A stretch of 64,000 nucleotides of DNA from Taishania sp036758285 (lineage in GTDB: Bacteria; Bacteroidota; Bacteroidia; Flavobacteriales_D; Crocinitomicaceae). Shown one piece after another: positions 27,466 to 37,300 of the stretch. Every line of letters starts with the position of its first letter. Positions within the stretch are counted from its first letter, which is position 1. The stretch is from NCBI GenBank assembly GCA_036758285.1, contig DAIOWV010000010.1, forward strand, positions 3,148 to 67,147, read 5' to 3'. The notes below the pieces were generated by a model. That model saw only the letters and a program-made list of their open reading frames with translations, was not told where the DNA came from and searched no databases. The position numbers were made by a program, and so were the translations under genes.

Positions 27466-27505
27466 GCAACTTAGAATAAAGAATTCATCTATAAAATCGA
27501 AATTA

Positions 27506-29335
27506 ATGAGTACTGTTAAAACCCCAAGTATTTTTGATTCCAAAGTTTTAGGACATCCAAGTGGATTGTTTGTCTTGTTTTTCACAGAAATGTGGGAACG
27601 ATTTTCATTCTATGGAATGCGCGTATTGTTGATTCAATATCTTACTGCTGAAGTTATTTTTGGAAATCCTAAATCAGGATTGGGGTGGGATGTGCAATCA
27701 GCATCAGCATTGTACGGAACATACGTTATGTTACTTTATATAACTCCAGTTTTTGGTGGTATCATTGCCGATAAATTATTGGGATCTTGGAAATCAGTTA
27801 TCATTGGTGCATTGATTATGACAATCGGACATGCTGCAATGGCAATTGAAAGTGATTTCACCTTCTTTACTGGTTTGGTTTGTTTAATCATAGGAACAGG
27901 TTTCTTTAAACCAAATATGCCCGCTATTTTGGGAGAGATGTACAAAAATCATCCAGAGAAAAAGGATGGTGGATTTACGATTTTCTACATGGGGGTAAAT
28001 GCAGGAGCATTTTTTGGTATGATGTTGTGTGGTTACTTTGCAGAAAAGTTTGGATGGCATTGGGGATTTGGTTTGGCCGGAATTTTCATGTTATTGGGAA
28101 CAATTCAGTTTTGGTTGGCTAAACCACTTTTTGGACAAATTGGTGATTTGAAAAAAGAGGAACAAAGTAATGATTTGGTTGATTTGAATGAGGAAGTTAT
28201 CGATAGTTTAACAGCTACAAAAGTAGAAGATGAGCCAAGTGTTCATCCAGATGAGAAAATCAGAAATCCTTTCAAATTGATTGATTACATCTTTATTGGA
28301 ATTGTATTTGTATTGGGAATGACTTACGCTATCAATGATCCGGTTTCAAAGAATTTTCCAAATTTGGACGTGTTCAAATCGCTTGATATATTAAAAGATG
28401 GTGCAATCCAATTTAGGGGTCAGAACTTAGTGATTATAGGAACTTTAATTTTGTTCTTTTGGTTGATCGTTGGACGTATCATCCGCTATGGAAAAGTGGT
28501 TCGAGATCGTATGTTTGCAATCATTATTTTAGCAACCGCTTTGTTGTTTTTCTTCATGAGTTTTGAGCAGGGAGCCTCTTCATTAGTGATTGTTGCACGT
28601 GATTACATCGACCGTTCACTCGAAGGAAATGCCTTGATTGTTTTCAATATTGTAAACACTTTGTTGACAGTGGTTCCATTGGTTGTAATATCTTATGTAT
28701 TGATTCGTTTGTGTAAAGTAACTTGGAATAGAATTAGTGTTTCTAACATTGTTTTATTGGCTTGTTTTGCTTTGATTTGGGCCGCAGTTATTGTAATGTT
28801 GTATAGTGAATACACAAAAGAGTCTTCTGAAATTACTGTTTCATGGTTTTCTACATTGAATGCATTTTTCATCATCTTGTTGGCTTCGAGCATCTCAAAA
28901 ATTTGGGAGTCAAAATACAATCCACCTGTTGCTTTCAAATACGGATTTGGATTGGTGTTTGTAGCACTTGGGTTCTTAGTGCTTGCAGCAGGTTCATGGG
29001 GAATTCCAGAAGGAGTGAAAATCTCAATGATTTGGTTGATTTTAACCTATTTGCTTCATACCATTGGTGAGTTGTTCATCTCTCCAGTTGGATTGTCGTA
29101 CGTAAGTAAGTTGGTTCCTGCTCGTATGATGGCATTTATGTTTGGAATTTGGTACTTGGCAATTGCCATTGCTCAAAAAATTGCAGCAAAGTTAGGAGGA
29201 GAAATCGAAGTGATCAAAGAAGAATATTCATTGGCACATTTCTTTTTGCTATTTACAGCGATTCCTTTAGTAGTAGCGATTTTGGTTATGCTTTTGCATC
29301 CGATTATCAAACGATTAATGCACGGAATAAAATAA
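27506..29335 (+). CDS. POT/PTR family proton-coupled oligopeptide transporter (long form)
   Basis: A 609-residue MFS transporter for di/tripeptide uptake. It carries the POT signatures: FFTEMWERFSFYGMRVLLIQYL (ExxERFxYYG-type, containing the proton-coupling glutamate and arginine), GGIIADKLLGSWKSVIIGA, and the second signature GTGFFKPNMPAILGEMY followed by FTIFYMGVNAGAF. It is about 120 residues longer than the adjacent paralogue; the extra sequence lies in the central loop (about 220-300), which has an acidic linker and additional hydrophobic segments. A terminator-like hairpin follows. Confidence 0.93.
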   Translation: MSTVKTPSIFDSKVLGHPSGLFVLFFTEMWERFSFYGMRVLLIQYLTAEVIFGNPKSGLGWDVQSASALYGTYVMLLYITPVFGGIIADKLLGSWKSVIIGALIMTIGHAAMAIESDFTFFTGLVCLIIGTGFFKPNMPAILGEMYKNHPEKKDGGFTIFYMGVNAGAFFGMMLCGYFAEKFGWHWGFGLAGIFMLLGTIQFWLAKPLFGQIGDLKKEEQSNDLVDLNEEVIDSLTATKVEDEPSVHPDEKIRNPFKLIDYIFIGIVFVLGMTYAINDPVSKNFPNLDVFKSLDILKDGAIQFRGQNLVIIGTLILFFWLIVGRIIRYGKVVRDRMFAIIILATALLFFFMSFEQGASSLVIVARDYIDRSLEGNALIVFNIVNTLLTVVPLVVISYVLIRLCKVTWNRISVSNIVLLACFALIWAAVIVMLYSEYTKESSEITVSWFSTLNAFFIILLASSISKIWESKYNPPVAFKYGFGLVFVALGFLVLAAGSWGIPEGVKISMIWLILTYLLHTIGELFISPVGLSYVSKLVPARMMAFMFGIWYLAIAIAQKIAAKLGGEIEVIKEEYSLAHFFLLFTAIPLVVAILVMLLHPIIKRLMHGIK

Positions 29336-29344
29336 TAAAAAGAT

Positions 29345-29376
29345 AAAGGGTTGTTAAAAATGCAATCCTTTTTTTA
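29345..29376 (+). terminator. Terminator between the two POT genes
   Basis: A 9-bp stem (AAAGGGTTG at 29345-29353 with CAATCCTTT at 29363-29371, one wobble) with a 9-nt loop and a T run. Confidence 0.65.
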
Positions 29377-29433
29377 TTTTTTCTTGCGAATAAGTTAAAA
29401 ATATATAAATTCACGACTAAATAAATATAAAAT

Positions 29434-30903
29434 ATGGCAAATTTAGAATCTGAAGTATTAGATGATTATAATGAAATGAATGAAGCTAATAATTCAAGTG
29501 ATAACGAATTAATTTCACGAGTTGAGCGTCAAGGAACCATTCTAGGACATCCTAAGGGGTTGTATCTATTGTTCTTTACAGAGATGTGGGAACGATTCAG
29601 CTACTATGGTATGCGAGGAATTCTGATGTTATACATGATTAAATTATGGTCTGAAAATGGTTTGAATATTCCCGAAAAGAACGCTTCATTAATTTATGGA
29701 TTCTTTACTGGTTTTGTATACTTTACACCAATTATAGGAGGTTGGATTGCTGATAAGTATTTAGGTCAACGAAAAGCAATCACGATCGGAGGTATTACAA
29801 TGATGGTAGGTCAGTTTGTATTGTTTGCCTTGAACTCACATGTTGGATTAGCAATTGGTCTAATTCTATTGATAATTGGAAATGGTTTTTTCAAACCAAA
29901 TATTTCAACTTTAGTTGGACGTTTATACCGAGATGGTGATGATAGAAGAGATTCTGCATTCTCAATATTTTATATGGGTATCAATGCAGGTGCATTAATT
30001 GCTCCATTAATCTGTGGAACTTTGGCTGAAGAATGGTTTGCAGTGAAAGGTGCAGACGGACAAATCTTATCTTATGGATTCAAATATGGATTTTTAGCAG
30101 CTTCTATTGGTATGGGGATTGGTCAATTAGCATTTAACTTACTTGCTAAGAAATACTTATTGGAAATAGGGGAGGCACCGGCTAAGGAAGTTAAAACTGT
30201 TGAAGTAGAAACTGAGGTAGCCAACAAACCATTGACAACTATTGAGAAACAGCGAATCGCGGTAATTGTTATCTTGACATTCTTCGTTATCTTTTTCTGG
30301 GCAGGATTTGAACAAGCAGGTTCATCTATGACTATTTATACAGATAAATATATCAACCGTGAATTATTTGGTTGGACAATTCCTACAACATACTTTCAAT
30401 CAGTAAACCCTTTATTTATTGTATTATTAGGACCTGTTTTTGCATGGTTTTGGTCTTCTAAATATGGACGTCGTCTGACAACTCCTGTAAAAATGTCTTT
30501 AGGAATGATTTTATTAGGAATAGGATTCTTATTCATGTATATAGCTACTTTTTCAGTTAGTGTTGATACAGTTGGAGGGCAAGAACAAATTTTGAAAAAA
30601 GCAGCTTTATCTTGGTTGGTTTTAACTTACTTTTTCCATACAATTGGTGAGTTATGTTTGTCACCCGTAGGACTTTCAGTTGTAACGAAGTTAGCTCCAG
30701 TTAAATTAGCTTCGATGTTGATGGGAGTTTGGATGTTGTCATCATTTGTTGCGAATATTATTGGAGGTTTTATTGCAGCATATGTAGAACAATTAGGAGC
30801 TGGGACAATTTTCGTATCAATTGCGATGTTTGTAATTGGATTAGGTGCGTTGATGTTAATTTTATCTAAGAAATTAAGTCAAATGATGCACGGAGTTAAA
30901 TAA
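29434..30903 (+). CDS. POT/PTR family proton-coupled oligopeptide transporter
   Basis: A 489-residue paralogue of the preceding transporter. It has FFTEMWERFSYYGMRGILMLYM, GGWIADKYLGQRKAITIGG, GNGFFKPNISTLVGRLY and SIFYMGINAGALIAPLI, as well as the conserved FFWAGFEQAGSSM and HTIGELCLSPVGLSVVTKLAP regions. The first 35 residues are an acidic cytoplasmic tail. The two POT genes are separated by 98 nt including a terminator, so each may have its own promoter, and they may have different peptide selectivity. A strong terminator follows at 30927. Confidence 0.93.
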   Translation: MANLESEVLDDYNEMNEANNSSDNELISRVERQGTILGHPKGLYLLFFTEMWERFSYYGMRGILMLYMIKLWSENGLNIPEKNASLIYGFFTGFVYFTPIIGGWIADKYLGQRKAITIGGITMMVGQFVLFALNSHVGLAIGLILLIIGNGFFKPNISTLVGRLYRDGDDRRDSAFSIFYMGINAGALIAPLICGTLAEEWFAVKGADGQILSYGFKYGFLAASIGMGIGQLAFNLLAKKYLLEIGEAPAKEVKTVEVETEVANKPLTTIEKQRIAVIVILTFFVIFFWAGFEQAGSSMTIYTDKYINRELFGWTIPTTYFQSVNPLFIVLLGPVFAWFWSSKYGRRLTTPVKMSLGMILLGIGFLFMYIATFSVSVDTVGGQEQILKKAALSWLVLTYFFHTIGELCLSPVGLSVVTKLAPVKLASMLMGVWMLSSFVANIIGGFIAAYVEQLGAGTIFVSIAMFVIGLGALMLILSKKLSQMMHGVK

Positions 30904-30926
30904 TAACTCTCAAAAATATATTCTTG

Positions 30927-30959
30927 AAAAAGGTTGTCAGTTTTGGCAACCTTTTTTGT
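30927..30959 (+). terminator. Terminator after the second POT gene
   Basis: A 12-bp stem (30927-30938 with 30945-30956, AAAAAGGTTG/CAACCTTTTT core plus C-G and a wobble) with a 6-nt loop AGTTTT and T run. Confidence 0.85.
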
Positions 30960-31025
30960 TTATCTCCCCTCAAAAAAATTGAATTTTCTAATATTCCTTC
31001 TTTCCAATCTTCCTTTTTGTCCATC

Positions 31026-31056
31026 TTGTCAATCTTCCAATTTTAATGTACCTTTG
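31026..31056 (+). promoter_or_regulatory. Promoter of map: TTG-N20-TACCTTTG
   Basis: TTG at 31026-31028, a 20-nt spacer and TACCTTTG at 31049-31056 match the Bacteroidota -33/-7 consensus. The implied transcript start near 31063 leaves almost no leader for the ATG at 31065 and about 24 nt for the ATG at 31086, which helps decide the map start. Confidence 0.65.
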
Positions 31057-31085
31057 TATTCTCAATGAAATTATTTCGTCGTAAT

Positions 31086-31862
31086 ATGATTATTTACAAA
31101 ACAGCAGAAGAAATTGCCATCATGCGTGAGGCCGCACAAATCGTTAGTAGAACATTAGGAAAAATAGCGGAAAAATTAGAACCAGGAGTTACTGGAAATG
31201 ATTTGGAGGTTTTGGCTGAAGAATATATTCTTTCTCAAGGAGCAATTCCTGCATTCAAAGGATTGTATGGTTGCCCAAGTACACTTCTAATATCAATTAA
31301 CGAGCAAGTTGTCCACGGATTACCTACAGATCGTAAAATTCAAGAAGGTGATATTGTTTCTGTTGATTGTGGTGCCATTTACAAAGGATATTATGGAGAT
31401 CATGCATACACATTTGCAGTAGGTGAAGTTTCAGAAGAGAAGAAAAAATTATTAAAAGTTACCGAAGAATGTTTGTATTTAGGTATTGAACAAGCAAGAG
31501 TCGGAAATAGAATGGAAGACATCGGTTGGGCGATTCAAACACATGCTGAAAACAATGGGTATGGAGTTGTCCGTGATTTAGTTGGACATGGTTTAGGTAA
31601 AAAAATGCATGAAGATCCACAAGTCCCGAATTACGGTAGGAGAGGTCGAGGAAAGAAAATCGAAAATGGACTCACAATTGCAATTGAACCTATGATAAAT
31701 GTTGGTACAGAGAAGGTTGAACTTCTTGATGATCAATGGACAATTGTTACAGCAGATGGTAAACCAAGTGCACATTTCGAACATGATGTTGCAGTTGTTG
31801 ATGGAAAGCCGGTCATCTTATCTACTTTTGATTATATTTTAGAAGCTTTATCTAAAAAATAA
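31086..31862 (+). CDS. map: Type I methionine aminopeptidase
   Basis: An essential cytoplasmic enzyme that removes the initiator methionine. All five metal ligands are visible: Asp in SVDCGA, Asp in GDHAYTF, His in GHGLGKKMHEDPQVPN, Glu in IAIEPM and Glu in FEHDVAV. The N-terminal MIIYKTAEEIAIMREAA is the standard family start. An upstream in-frame ATG at 31065 would add MKLFRRN; I chose 31086 because it matches the family N-terminus and leaves a normal leader behind the well-formed promoter. The next gene begins 11 nt after its stop. Confidence 0.95.
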   Translation: MIIYKTAEEIAIMREAAQIVSRTLGKIAEKLEPGVTGNDLEVLAEEYILSQGAIPAFKGLYGCPSTLLISINEQVVHGLPTDRKIQEGDIVSVDCGAIYKGYYGDHAYTFAVGEVSEEKKKLLKVTEECLYLGIEQARVGNRMEDIGWAIQTHAENNGYGVVRDLVGHGLGKKMHEDPQVPNYGRRGRGKKIENGLTIAIEPMINVGTEKVELLDDQWTIVTADGKPSAHFEHDVAVVDGKPVILSTFDYILEALSKK

Positions 31863-31873
31863 TAATAGTTTCA

Positions 31874-32440
31874 ATGCCGTTAGAACGTTCAACTGCAATC
31901 ATTGTATTATCCTATTTGTTGTTTGGATTGTTTAATCTTTTTCAATTTGGAGAATTTATTGTACCCGTTCCTTACACCGAATTAGTTGTTTTTTTAATTG
32001 TTATTACTTCTTTTATCCAAAATAGAAAAGGTTTAGAAAAGAAGCATCTTTTTTTGTTGTTTTATTCAATTATTGGAGTAATTGTTCATCCATTTTTATC
32101 GGAAATATTTTTAACTCCTGAACAGCAGAATTCACTTTATGATTTATTGCTTTTTGATATTCTAAACATTATTAAATGGCTCTTATTAACTTTGTTTTTA
32201 GCAAGTTTAACCTATAATAAAGAAAAACATCAACTTAAATTAGAATGGCTAATACCAACTTTAATGTCATTCTTCTGTCTGTTTAATTTTCCACTTAAGT
32301 ATATTGCAACACTTTTCATTCTAATTGGTCTAAGTGCTTTTTATACGTTAAGAAAGAGAACAATTGTGAACGATTTTTTAATGGAAATATTAATAGGAAT
32401 AGGTATCATTTATATGATTAATATTTTTTATTGGATATAA
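31874..32440 (+). CDS. Small polytopic membrane protein of unknown function
   Basis: 188 residues with about six hydrophobic segments and short charged loops (QNRKGLEKKH, TYNKEKHQLKLE). No family recognised and no conserved motif that stands out. It follows map by 11 nt and so is probably co-transcribed with it. The only acidic pairs are at loop positions, so there is no sign of a transporter or enzyme site. Confidence 0.6.
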   Translation: MPLERSTAIIVLSYLLFGLFNLFQFGEFIVPVPYTELVVFLIVITSFIQNRKGLEKKHLFLLFYSIIGVIVHPFLSEIFLTPEQQNSLYDLLLFDILNIIKWLLLTLFLASLTYNKEKHQLKLEWLIPTLMSFFCLFNFPLKYIATLFILIGLSAFYTLRKRTIVNDFLMEILIGIGIIYMINIFYWI

Positions 32441-32549
32441 TTCAAAATAAATTAAACGTTTATTAATTTGAAAATAAGTTAGTTGTGTTTTTTTTCTGAA
32501 TTAGAATACAATTTTCTTTAGAATATACTTCAAGATGTAAAAAAAACGT

Positions 32550-32557
32550 TATCTTTG
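32550..32557 (+). promoter_or_regulatory. Putative -7 box (TATCTTTG) for tRNA-Leu
   Basis: TATCTTTG is an exact TAnnTTTG match 17 nt before the mature tRNA 5' end. The -33 TTG is not clear. Confidence 0.6.
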
Positions 32558-32574
32558 CACCCAGATTTTGAATT

Positions 32575-32659
32575 GCCCGGGTGGCGGAACTGGTAGACGC
32601 GCTGGATTCAAAATCCTGTGCCTTCGGGCGTGCCGGTTCGATTCCGGCCCCGGGTACCA
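32575..32659 (+). tRNA. tRNA-Leu (CAA)
   Basis: An 85-nt class II tRNA with encoded CCA. Acceptor GCCCGGG pairs with CCCGGGT (a terminal G-U), D stem GCG/CGC, anticodon loop TTCAAAA with anticodon CAA, a long variable arm closed by GCC/GGC around TTCG, and T arm GCCGG-TTCGATT-CCGGC. The anticodon stem CTGGA/TCCTG has a T-T mismatch at positions 28 and 42. It carries its own promoter-like box and a terminator. Confidence 0.96.
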
Positions 32660-32662
32660 CCT

Positions 32663-32692
32663 AAAAGGAAGTCATTTTGGCTTCCTTTTTTT
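32663..32692 (+). terminator. Terminator after tRNA-Leu
   Basis: An 11-bp stem (AAAAGGAAGTC at 32663-32673 with GGCTTCCTTTT at 32679-32689, one wobble), 5-nt loop ATTTT and T tail. The end coincides with the stop codon of the convergent ROK kinase gene, so it may serve both directions. Confidence 0.85.
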
Positions 32693-33632
32693 ATTTGTTT
32701 TCATCCAATACAATTGCAGCAGTTCCAAGTACAGCAGCATTTCTTTCTTGTAAACTTGAAATTCTAACTTCAACTTTATTTTGATATATCTTTAAAGTAG
32801 CTTCCTCCATGTGCTGTTTTACTTTGCCAGCAAAGCTTTCACCAGCATGGGCACATCCACCAAATAAGATATATGCTTTTGGATTCGAAAAGCATAAAAA
32901 GTCAGCTAGAGCATTTCCTAGTACTCTTGCAGTGAAATTGATGATTTCAACAGCAAATTCATCTCCCGAATGGGCGAGTTCAACAACATCTTTACTCGTT
33001 GGATTTGCTATTTTCAACAATTTTGAATCTTTCTTTTTCTCAGAATTTAATTCAGAAATGCTTCTCACAACTCCTGTGGCAGATACATATGTTTCCAAGC
33101 AACCTTTTCTACCACAACCACACAAGCGTCCATTATCAACTACACGAATATGACCATACTCACCAGCTAGACCATCTTCGCCGTATAAAATTTTTCCATT
33201 TGTAACAATTCCACTTCCTAAACCTGTTCCTAATGTTATTGTGACAAAATTAGATAAACCAATTGCTGATCCAAATAGCATTTCACCTAGTGCAGCAGCA
33301 TTCGCATCATTGGTGACGATTGTTTTTAAATTAAATTTATCAGTGAAAAATTTTGCTAAATGTACAATACCTTTCCAATGTAAATTGGGGGCAAACTCAA
33401 TATTTCCAGTGTAATAGTTCCCATTTGGTGCGCCAATTCCAATTCCAATGATTTCTGAGTAACAATTAAGGTCTTTTACTTGATTAAAAATGTAATCAAC
33501 TAAAGAACGTGGATCAATATGAGTTTTTGTTGGTGTTGTGCCTTCAAATAGCATGTTACCTAATTCATCAACGACACCAAATACTGTGTTCGTTCCTCCA
33601 ATATCAATACCTAAAGCATATCTATTTTTCAT
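32691..33632 (-). CDS. ROK family sugar kinase (glucokinase-like)
   Basis: A 313-residue ATP-dependent sugar kinase. The phosphate-binding entry ALGIDIGGTNTVFGVV, the catalytic Asp in VTNDANAAALGE, the LGTGLGSGIV phosphate 2 motif and the ROK zinc cluster H-x(9-11)-CGCGRKGCLE (with Cys residues in LCGCGRKGC) are all visible. It probably phosphorylates glucose or N-acetyl sugars; the exact substrate is unclear. I use ATG 33632, which begins MKNRYALGID. A TTG at 33638 would overlap the upstream HD gene's stop (TTGA) and add two residues. It is the downstream gene of a two-gene unit with the HD hydrolase. Confidence 0.92.
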   Translation of the reverse strand: MKNRYALGIDIGGTNTVFGVVDELGNMLFEGTTPTKTHIDPRSLVDYIFNQVKDLNCYSEIIGIGIGAPNGNYYTGNIEFAPNLHWKGIVHLAKFFTDKFNLKTIVTNDANAAALGEMLFGSAIGLSNFVTITLGTGLGSGIVTNGKILYGEDGLAGEYGHIRVVDNGRLCGCGRKGCLETYVSATGVVRSISELNSEKKKDSKLLKIANPTSKDVVELAHSGDEFAVEIINFTARVLGNALADFLCFSNPKAYILFGGCAHAGESFAGKVKQHMEEATLKIYQNKVEVRISSLQERNAAVLGTAAIVLDENK

Positions 33633-33634
33633 AA

Positions 33635-34285
33635 TCAAAAATTACAATTCCATTCAGAATAAAATTGATCTAAAAAGTCTTTCATGAATAAAGTTCTTTG
33701 ATTTGCAACTTCTTTTGCAGTTGTAGTATGCATCTTCTCTTCTAGGAGTAACAATTTTTCGTAAAAATGATTAATTGTTGTTGATTTAGCATTTTTATAT
33801 TCTTCAAATGAATTATGCAATTTAGGTGTGTTTTCTGGATTGTATATAGGATTTCCTACATGACCACCGTAAGCAAAGGTTCTAGCTATCCCAATTGCTC
33901 CAAGCGCATCTAAACGGTCAGCATCTTGTACAATTTGAGCTTCCAATGAACTTGATTTATCTTCAACATTAGCACCTTTATAGGAAACTCCATTTACAAT
34001 AGTTCTTACTTTATCTGCAATTTCTTCTGATCCACCTTGTTGTAAAACAATATCAAAAGCAATATCACCTCCCAATAATTCATTGCCTCCGTTGAATTTA
34101 TAATCTGATATATCATGAAGAATCACAGCTAATTCAATTACAGTTCTATCTCCACCTTCTTTTGAATGTATGAAAATAGCATTTTTTCTTACCCGTTCAA
34201 TATGATGCCAATCATGACCTGTTGCGATATCCGAATATTCTTTTTGTGCATAGTTCGCAACTTTTTCAACTAATTCATTTGTCAT
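33635..34285 (-). CDS. HD domain phosphohydrolase
   Basis: A 216-residue HD-superfamily hydrolase. The metal ligands are His in GHDWHHIERV (with the adjacent HH), HD in VILHDISD and Asp in QDADRLDALGAIGIAR. The family (YedJ/uncharacterised HD, related to small-nucleotide phosphatases) has no agreed substrate. It ends 2 nt before the kinase ATG and a TATATTTG promoter box lies 19 nt upstream of its start, so it heads the operon with the ROK kinase. Confidence 0.87.
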   Translation of the reverse strand: MTNELVEKVANYAQKEYSDIATGHDWHHIERVRKNAIFIHSKEGGDRTVIELAVILHDISDYKFNGGNELLGGDIAFDIVLQQGGSEEIADKVRTIVNGVSYKGANVEDKSSSLEAQIVQDADRLDALGAIGIARTFAYGGHVGNPIYNPENTPKLHNSFEEYKNAKSTTINHFYEKLLLLEEKMHTTTAKEVANQRTLFMKDFLDQFYSEWNCNF

Positions 34286-34304
34286 CTTAATTTTTTTAGA
34301 AAAT

Positions 34305-34312
34305 CAAATATA
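34305..34312 (-). promoter_or_regulatory. Putative -7 box (TATATTTG, minus strand) for the HD/ROK operon
   Basis: CAAATATA on the plus strand reads TATATTTG on the minus strand, an exact TAnnTTTG match ending 19 nt before the ATG at 34285. It lies just beyond the terminator of the upstream secreted-protein gene, so both signals share about 40 bases. Confidence 0.5.
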
Positions 34313-34344
34313 AAAAAAGAGGATGTTCAAAACGAACATCCTCT
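34313..34344 (-). terminator. Terminator of the 1081-aa secreted protein gene
   Basis: A perfect 11-bp stem (AGAGGATGTTC at 34318-34328 with GAACATCCTCT at 34334-34344), 5-nt loop, followed on the minus strand by seven T. Confidence 0.9.
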
Positions 34345-34367
34345 CTTAATATTTTTTTAAGAATAAA

Positions 34368-37300
34368 TTATTTCACTATTCTCAAAGTATGTGCTTCTTT
34401 ATTCACACCTGTAAAGTTTACAAAGTAAATACCTTTGTTCCATGAAGATGTATTTATAACAGATACAGAAGTAAGTGTAACGTTTTCAGTTATTACTTTA
34501 CCATTGATATCAGTTACATTAAAGATAACTGTATTTGAATTGAAATTTTGAATAGTCAATTGATCGTTAACTGGATTTGGATAAGCAACGATTGTTTTTC
34601 CAAAATCAACACCTTCAATTGAAGCATCGTCTAAAACAACACAAGCTGAAGTGTCTGAACAATTCGCATTACTTACAATAACAGCATAACTTCCTGGAGT
34701 TGTAGCTGTGTAAGTTCTTGAAGTTGCACCAGAAATTGGAGTATCAGTAGTACAATTAATCCATTGGTAAGTCATACCTGTAGCTGTAGCAGTAATAGTC
34801 TTACCAGAAGTTGTTGTAGCAACATTTGGTAAGTTAGAACCTGTACAAACAACTTCAAATGCACTTGTACCACAAGGTAATAATTGATAACCTGAAGTGA
34901 AAGGATTTGAAGAGTCAAATTGAGAACCAATTCCTGTTACATTGAATGTTCCTTGTGGAGCAGGAGCACCAGCTAAATCCGTAGATGTTAAAATACGAAT
35001 TTGGAAAGTGTTTGTTCCATTTGTAACGTCGATGTTTGTATTTGTTGTAGGGAATGTAGCAATTGGAGTTACAAAAGTTACATTTTCTAAAGTAATGTAT
35101 TGAGATTCTGATGCTTCATCCAAAGTAGTAACTACTACTGGGTCAATTGTAGCAACACCTTGTTCTAAAACTGTAATTTGAGCAGGTACAACTTGTAACA
35201 ATCCATTGAATTGATCAATTTTACCTTTTATTTCAAGTGAATCACCAGCCATTGGAGTTGTATAACCATTTACATCAGTGCTAGAGAATACATATAATCC
35301 TTCACCAGTTTCATCAATAATAATAAAGTTATATCCAGCATTTGCTCTGAAATCCATACAGTGAACAACACCATGTAATCTAACAAATACGTTTACTGAA
35401 TCTCCAACACCGTTAGCATTAACTCCGTTGATTTGATCAATTGTATAAGGTACATAATCATTTGCAAACCCTGAAATAACTAATGTATCATTGTCAGCAC
35501 CTGTTGAAGTAGCAATTACATTACCAGTAAATGCACCATAAACAGCTGAATTACCTCTAACATGAATAGTTGTTGTTGCAACTGTATTTGCAGTTTGAGG
35601 AAGTGTAATTGAAGTACTAAAAGTTGTATTATCAGAAGAAATTTCAACTCCAGTTGAAGCTGTTAATGTAATATCTGCAGACAATTCATTTCCAGCCACT
35701 GTAAATGTTTGTGAAGCTGAAGGTGTTCCAACAAAATGATTAAAAGCAGTTAAAGATGCAGGTGTAACTGTAATAACAGGAACAAGTACACTAGCTGTAC
35801 CACTAATCATTAATGTATCATTCGTAGCATTTAAAGAGGTAGCAACTACATTACCAGTAAATGCACCAGCAGTTGCTGCATTAGCTCTTACATAAAGTGT
35901 AGTTGTAGCAACTGTATTAGAAACATGAGGAACAACGATAGAAGAACTAAATGTTGTATTGTCAGAAGAGATTTCAACTCCTGTAGAAGCTGTTAATGTG
36001 ATATCTTCATCTAAAGCACTTCCAGCTACTGTAAAAGTTTGTGAAGTTGATGGAGTCCCAACATAATGATCAAATGCAGTTAAAGATGCAGGTGTAACTG
36101 TAATAACAGGAATATATAAACTAGCAGTACCACTAATCATCAATGTGTCATTTGTAGCATTTAAAGACGTAGCAACTACATTACCTGTGAATGCACCAGC
36201 AACATTTGCAATACTTCTAACATAAAGAGTTGTTGTAACAACAGTTCCTGAAACATGAGGTAATACTAATGAATTTACAAATGTAATATCGTCTTCAGAA
36301 ATTTCAACATCAGTAGAAGCTGTTAAAGTAATATCTTCATCTAAAACGTTACCACTTACTGTAAACGATTGTGAAGCTGATGGCGTTCCAACATAATGAT
36401 CAAAAGAAGTTAAAGTTGCAGGAGTAACTGTAATTGATGGGATGTACAAATTAGCAGTTCCGCTAATGATCAATGTATCATTTGTTGCATTTAAAGAAGT
36501 AGCAACTACATTACCTGTAAATGCACCAGCAACATTTGCAATACTTCTAACATAAAGAGTTGTTGTAACAACATCTCCTGCAACATGGGGTAATACCAAT
36601 GAATTTACAAATGTAATATCATCTTCAGAAATTTCTACATCTGTAGAAGCTGTCAATGTAATATCTTCGTCTAGATTACTTCCAGCTACTGTAAAAGATT
36701 GCGAAGCAGATGGAGTTCCAACATAATGGTCAAAAGTAGTCAAACTAGCAGGAGCAACAGTAATAAGTGGAGTAGAAGAAGAACACACTCCTGGATCAGT
36801 TACCGTAACATTTAAAGAACATGAAGTACTATCAGCATCTGTTAATGTAACAACTACATCTCCAGCACCAGCTGAACCTCCTTGTAGAGTAAAAGTTGTA
36901 GCAGTTCCATAAACACCTGTAGCAGGAGTTATTGTACCTGTTGGAACAGAAACTGTATAACCATTACCCCCTAAATAAGAACCTGTTGGATTCAAAGAAA
37001 AAGTGACAAAGTCATCAGTAACATTGCCTGGAGTACCAGCATTGTTGCATGTAATAGCTGTTAAGTCTGCTGTTGTAATACCACAATTAGTTGCAGGAGC
37101 AGTAAACCCTGTCCAAGAAATATTGTCCAAAGTCATTTGAGAGCTACCATTAACCAATCTAAATTCAATATTAACATTTCCAGCCACGTTAATATTGGAA
37201 ACTGAATAGACTATAACTCCAGATTGTGTACCACTTCCGTATGAAGGAGAAAATACTGGTGTTTGAGCTACTCCATTAATTACTAATTCTAGATGACGAG

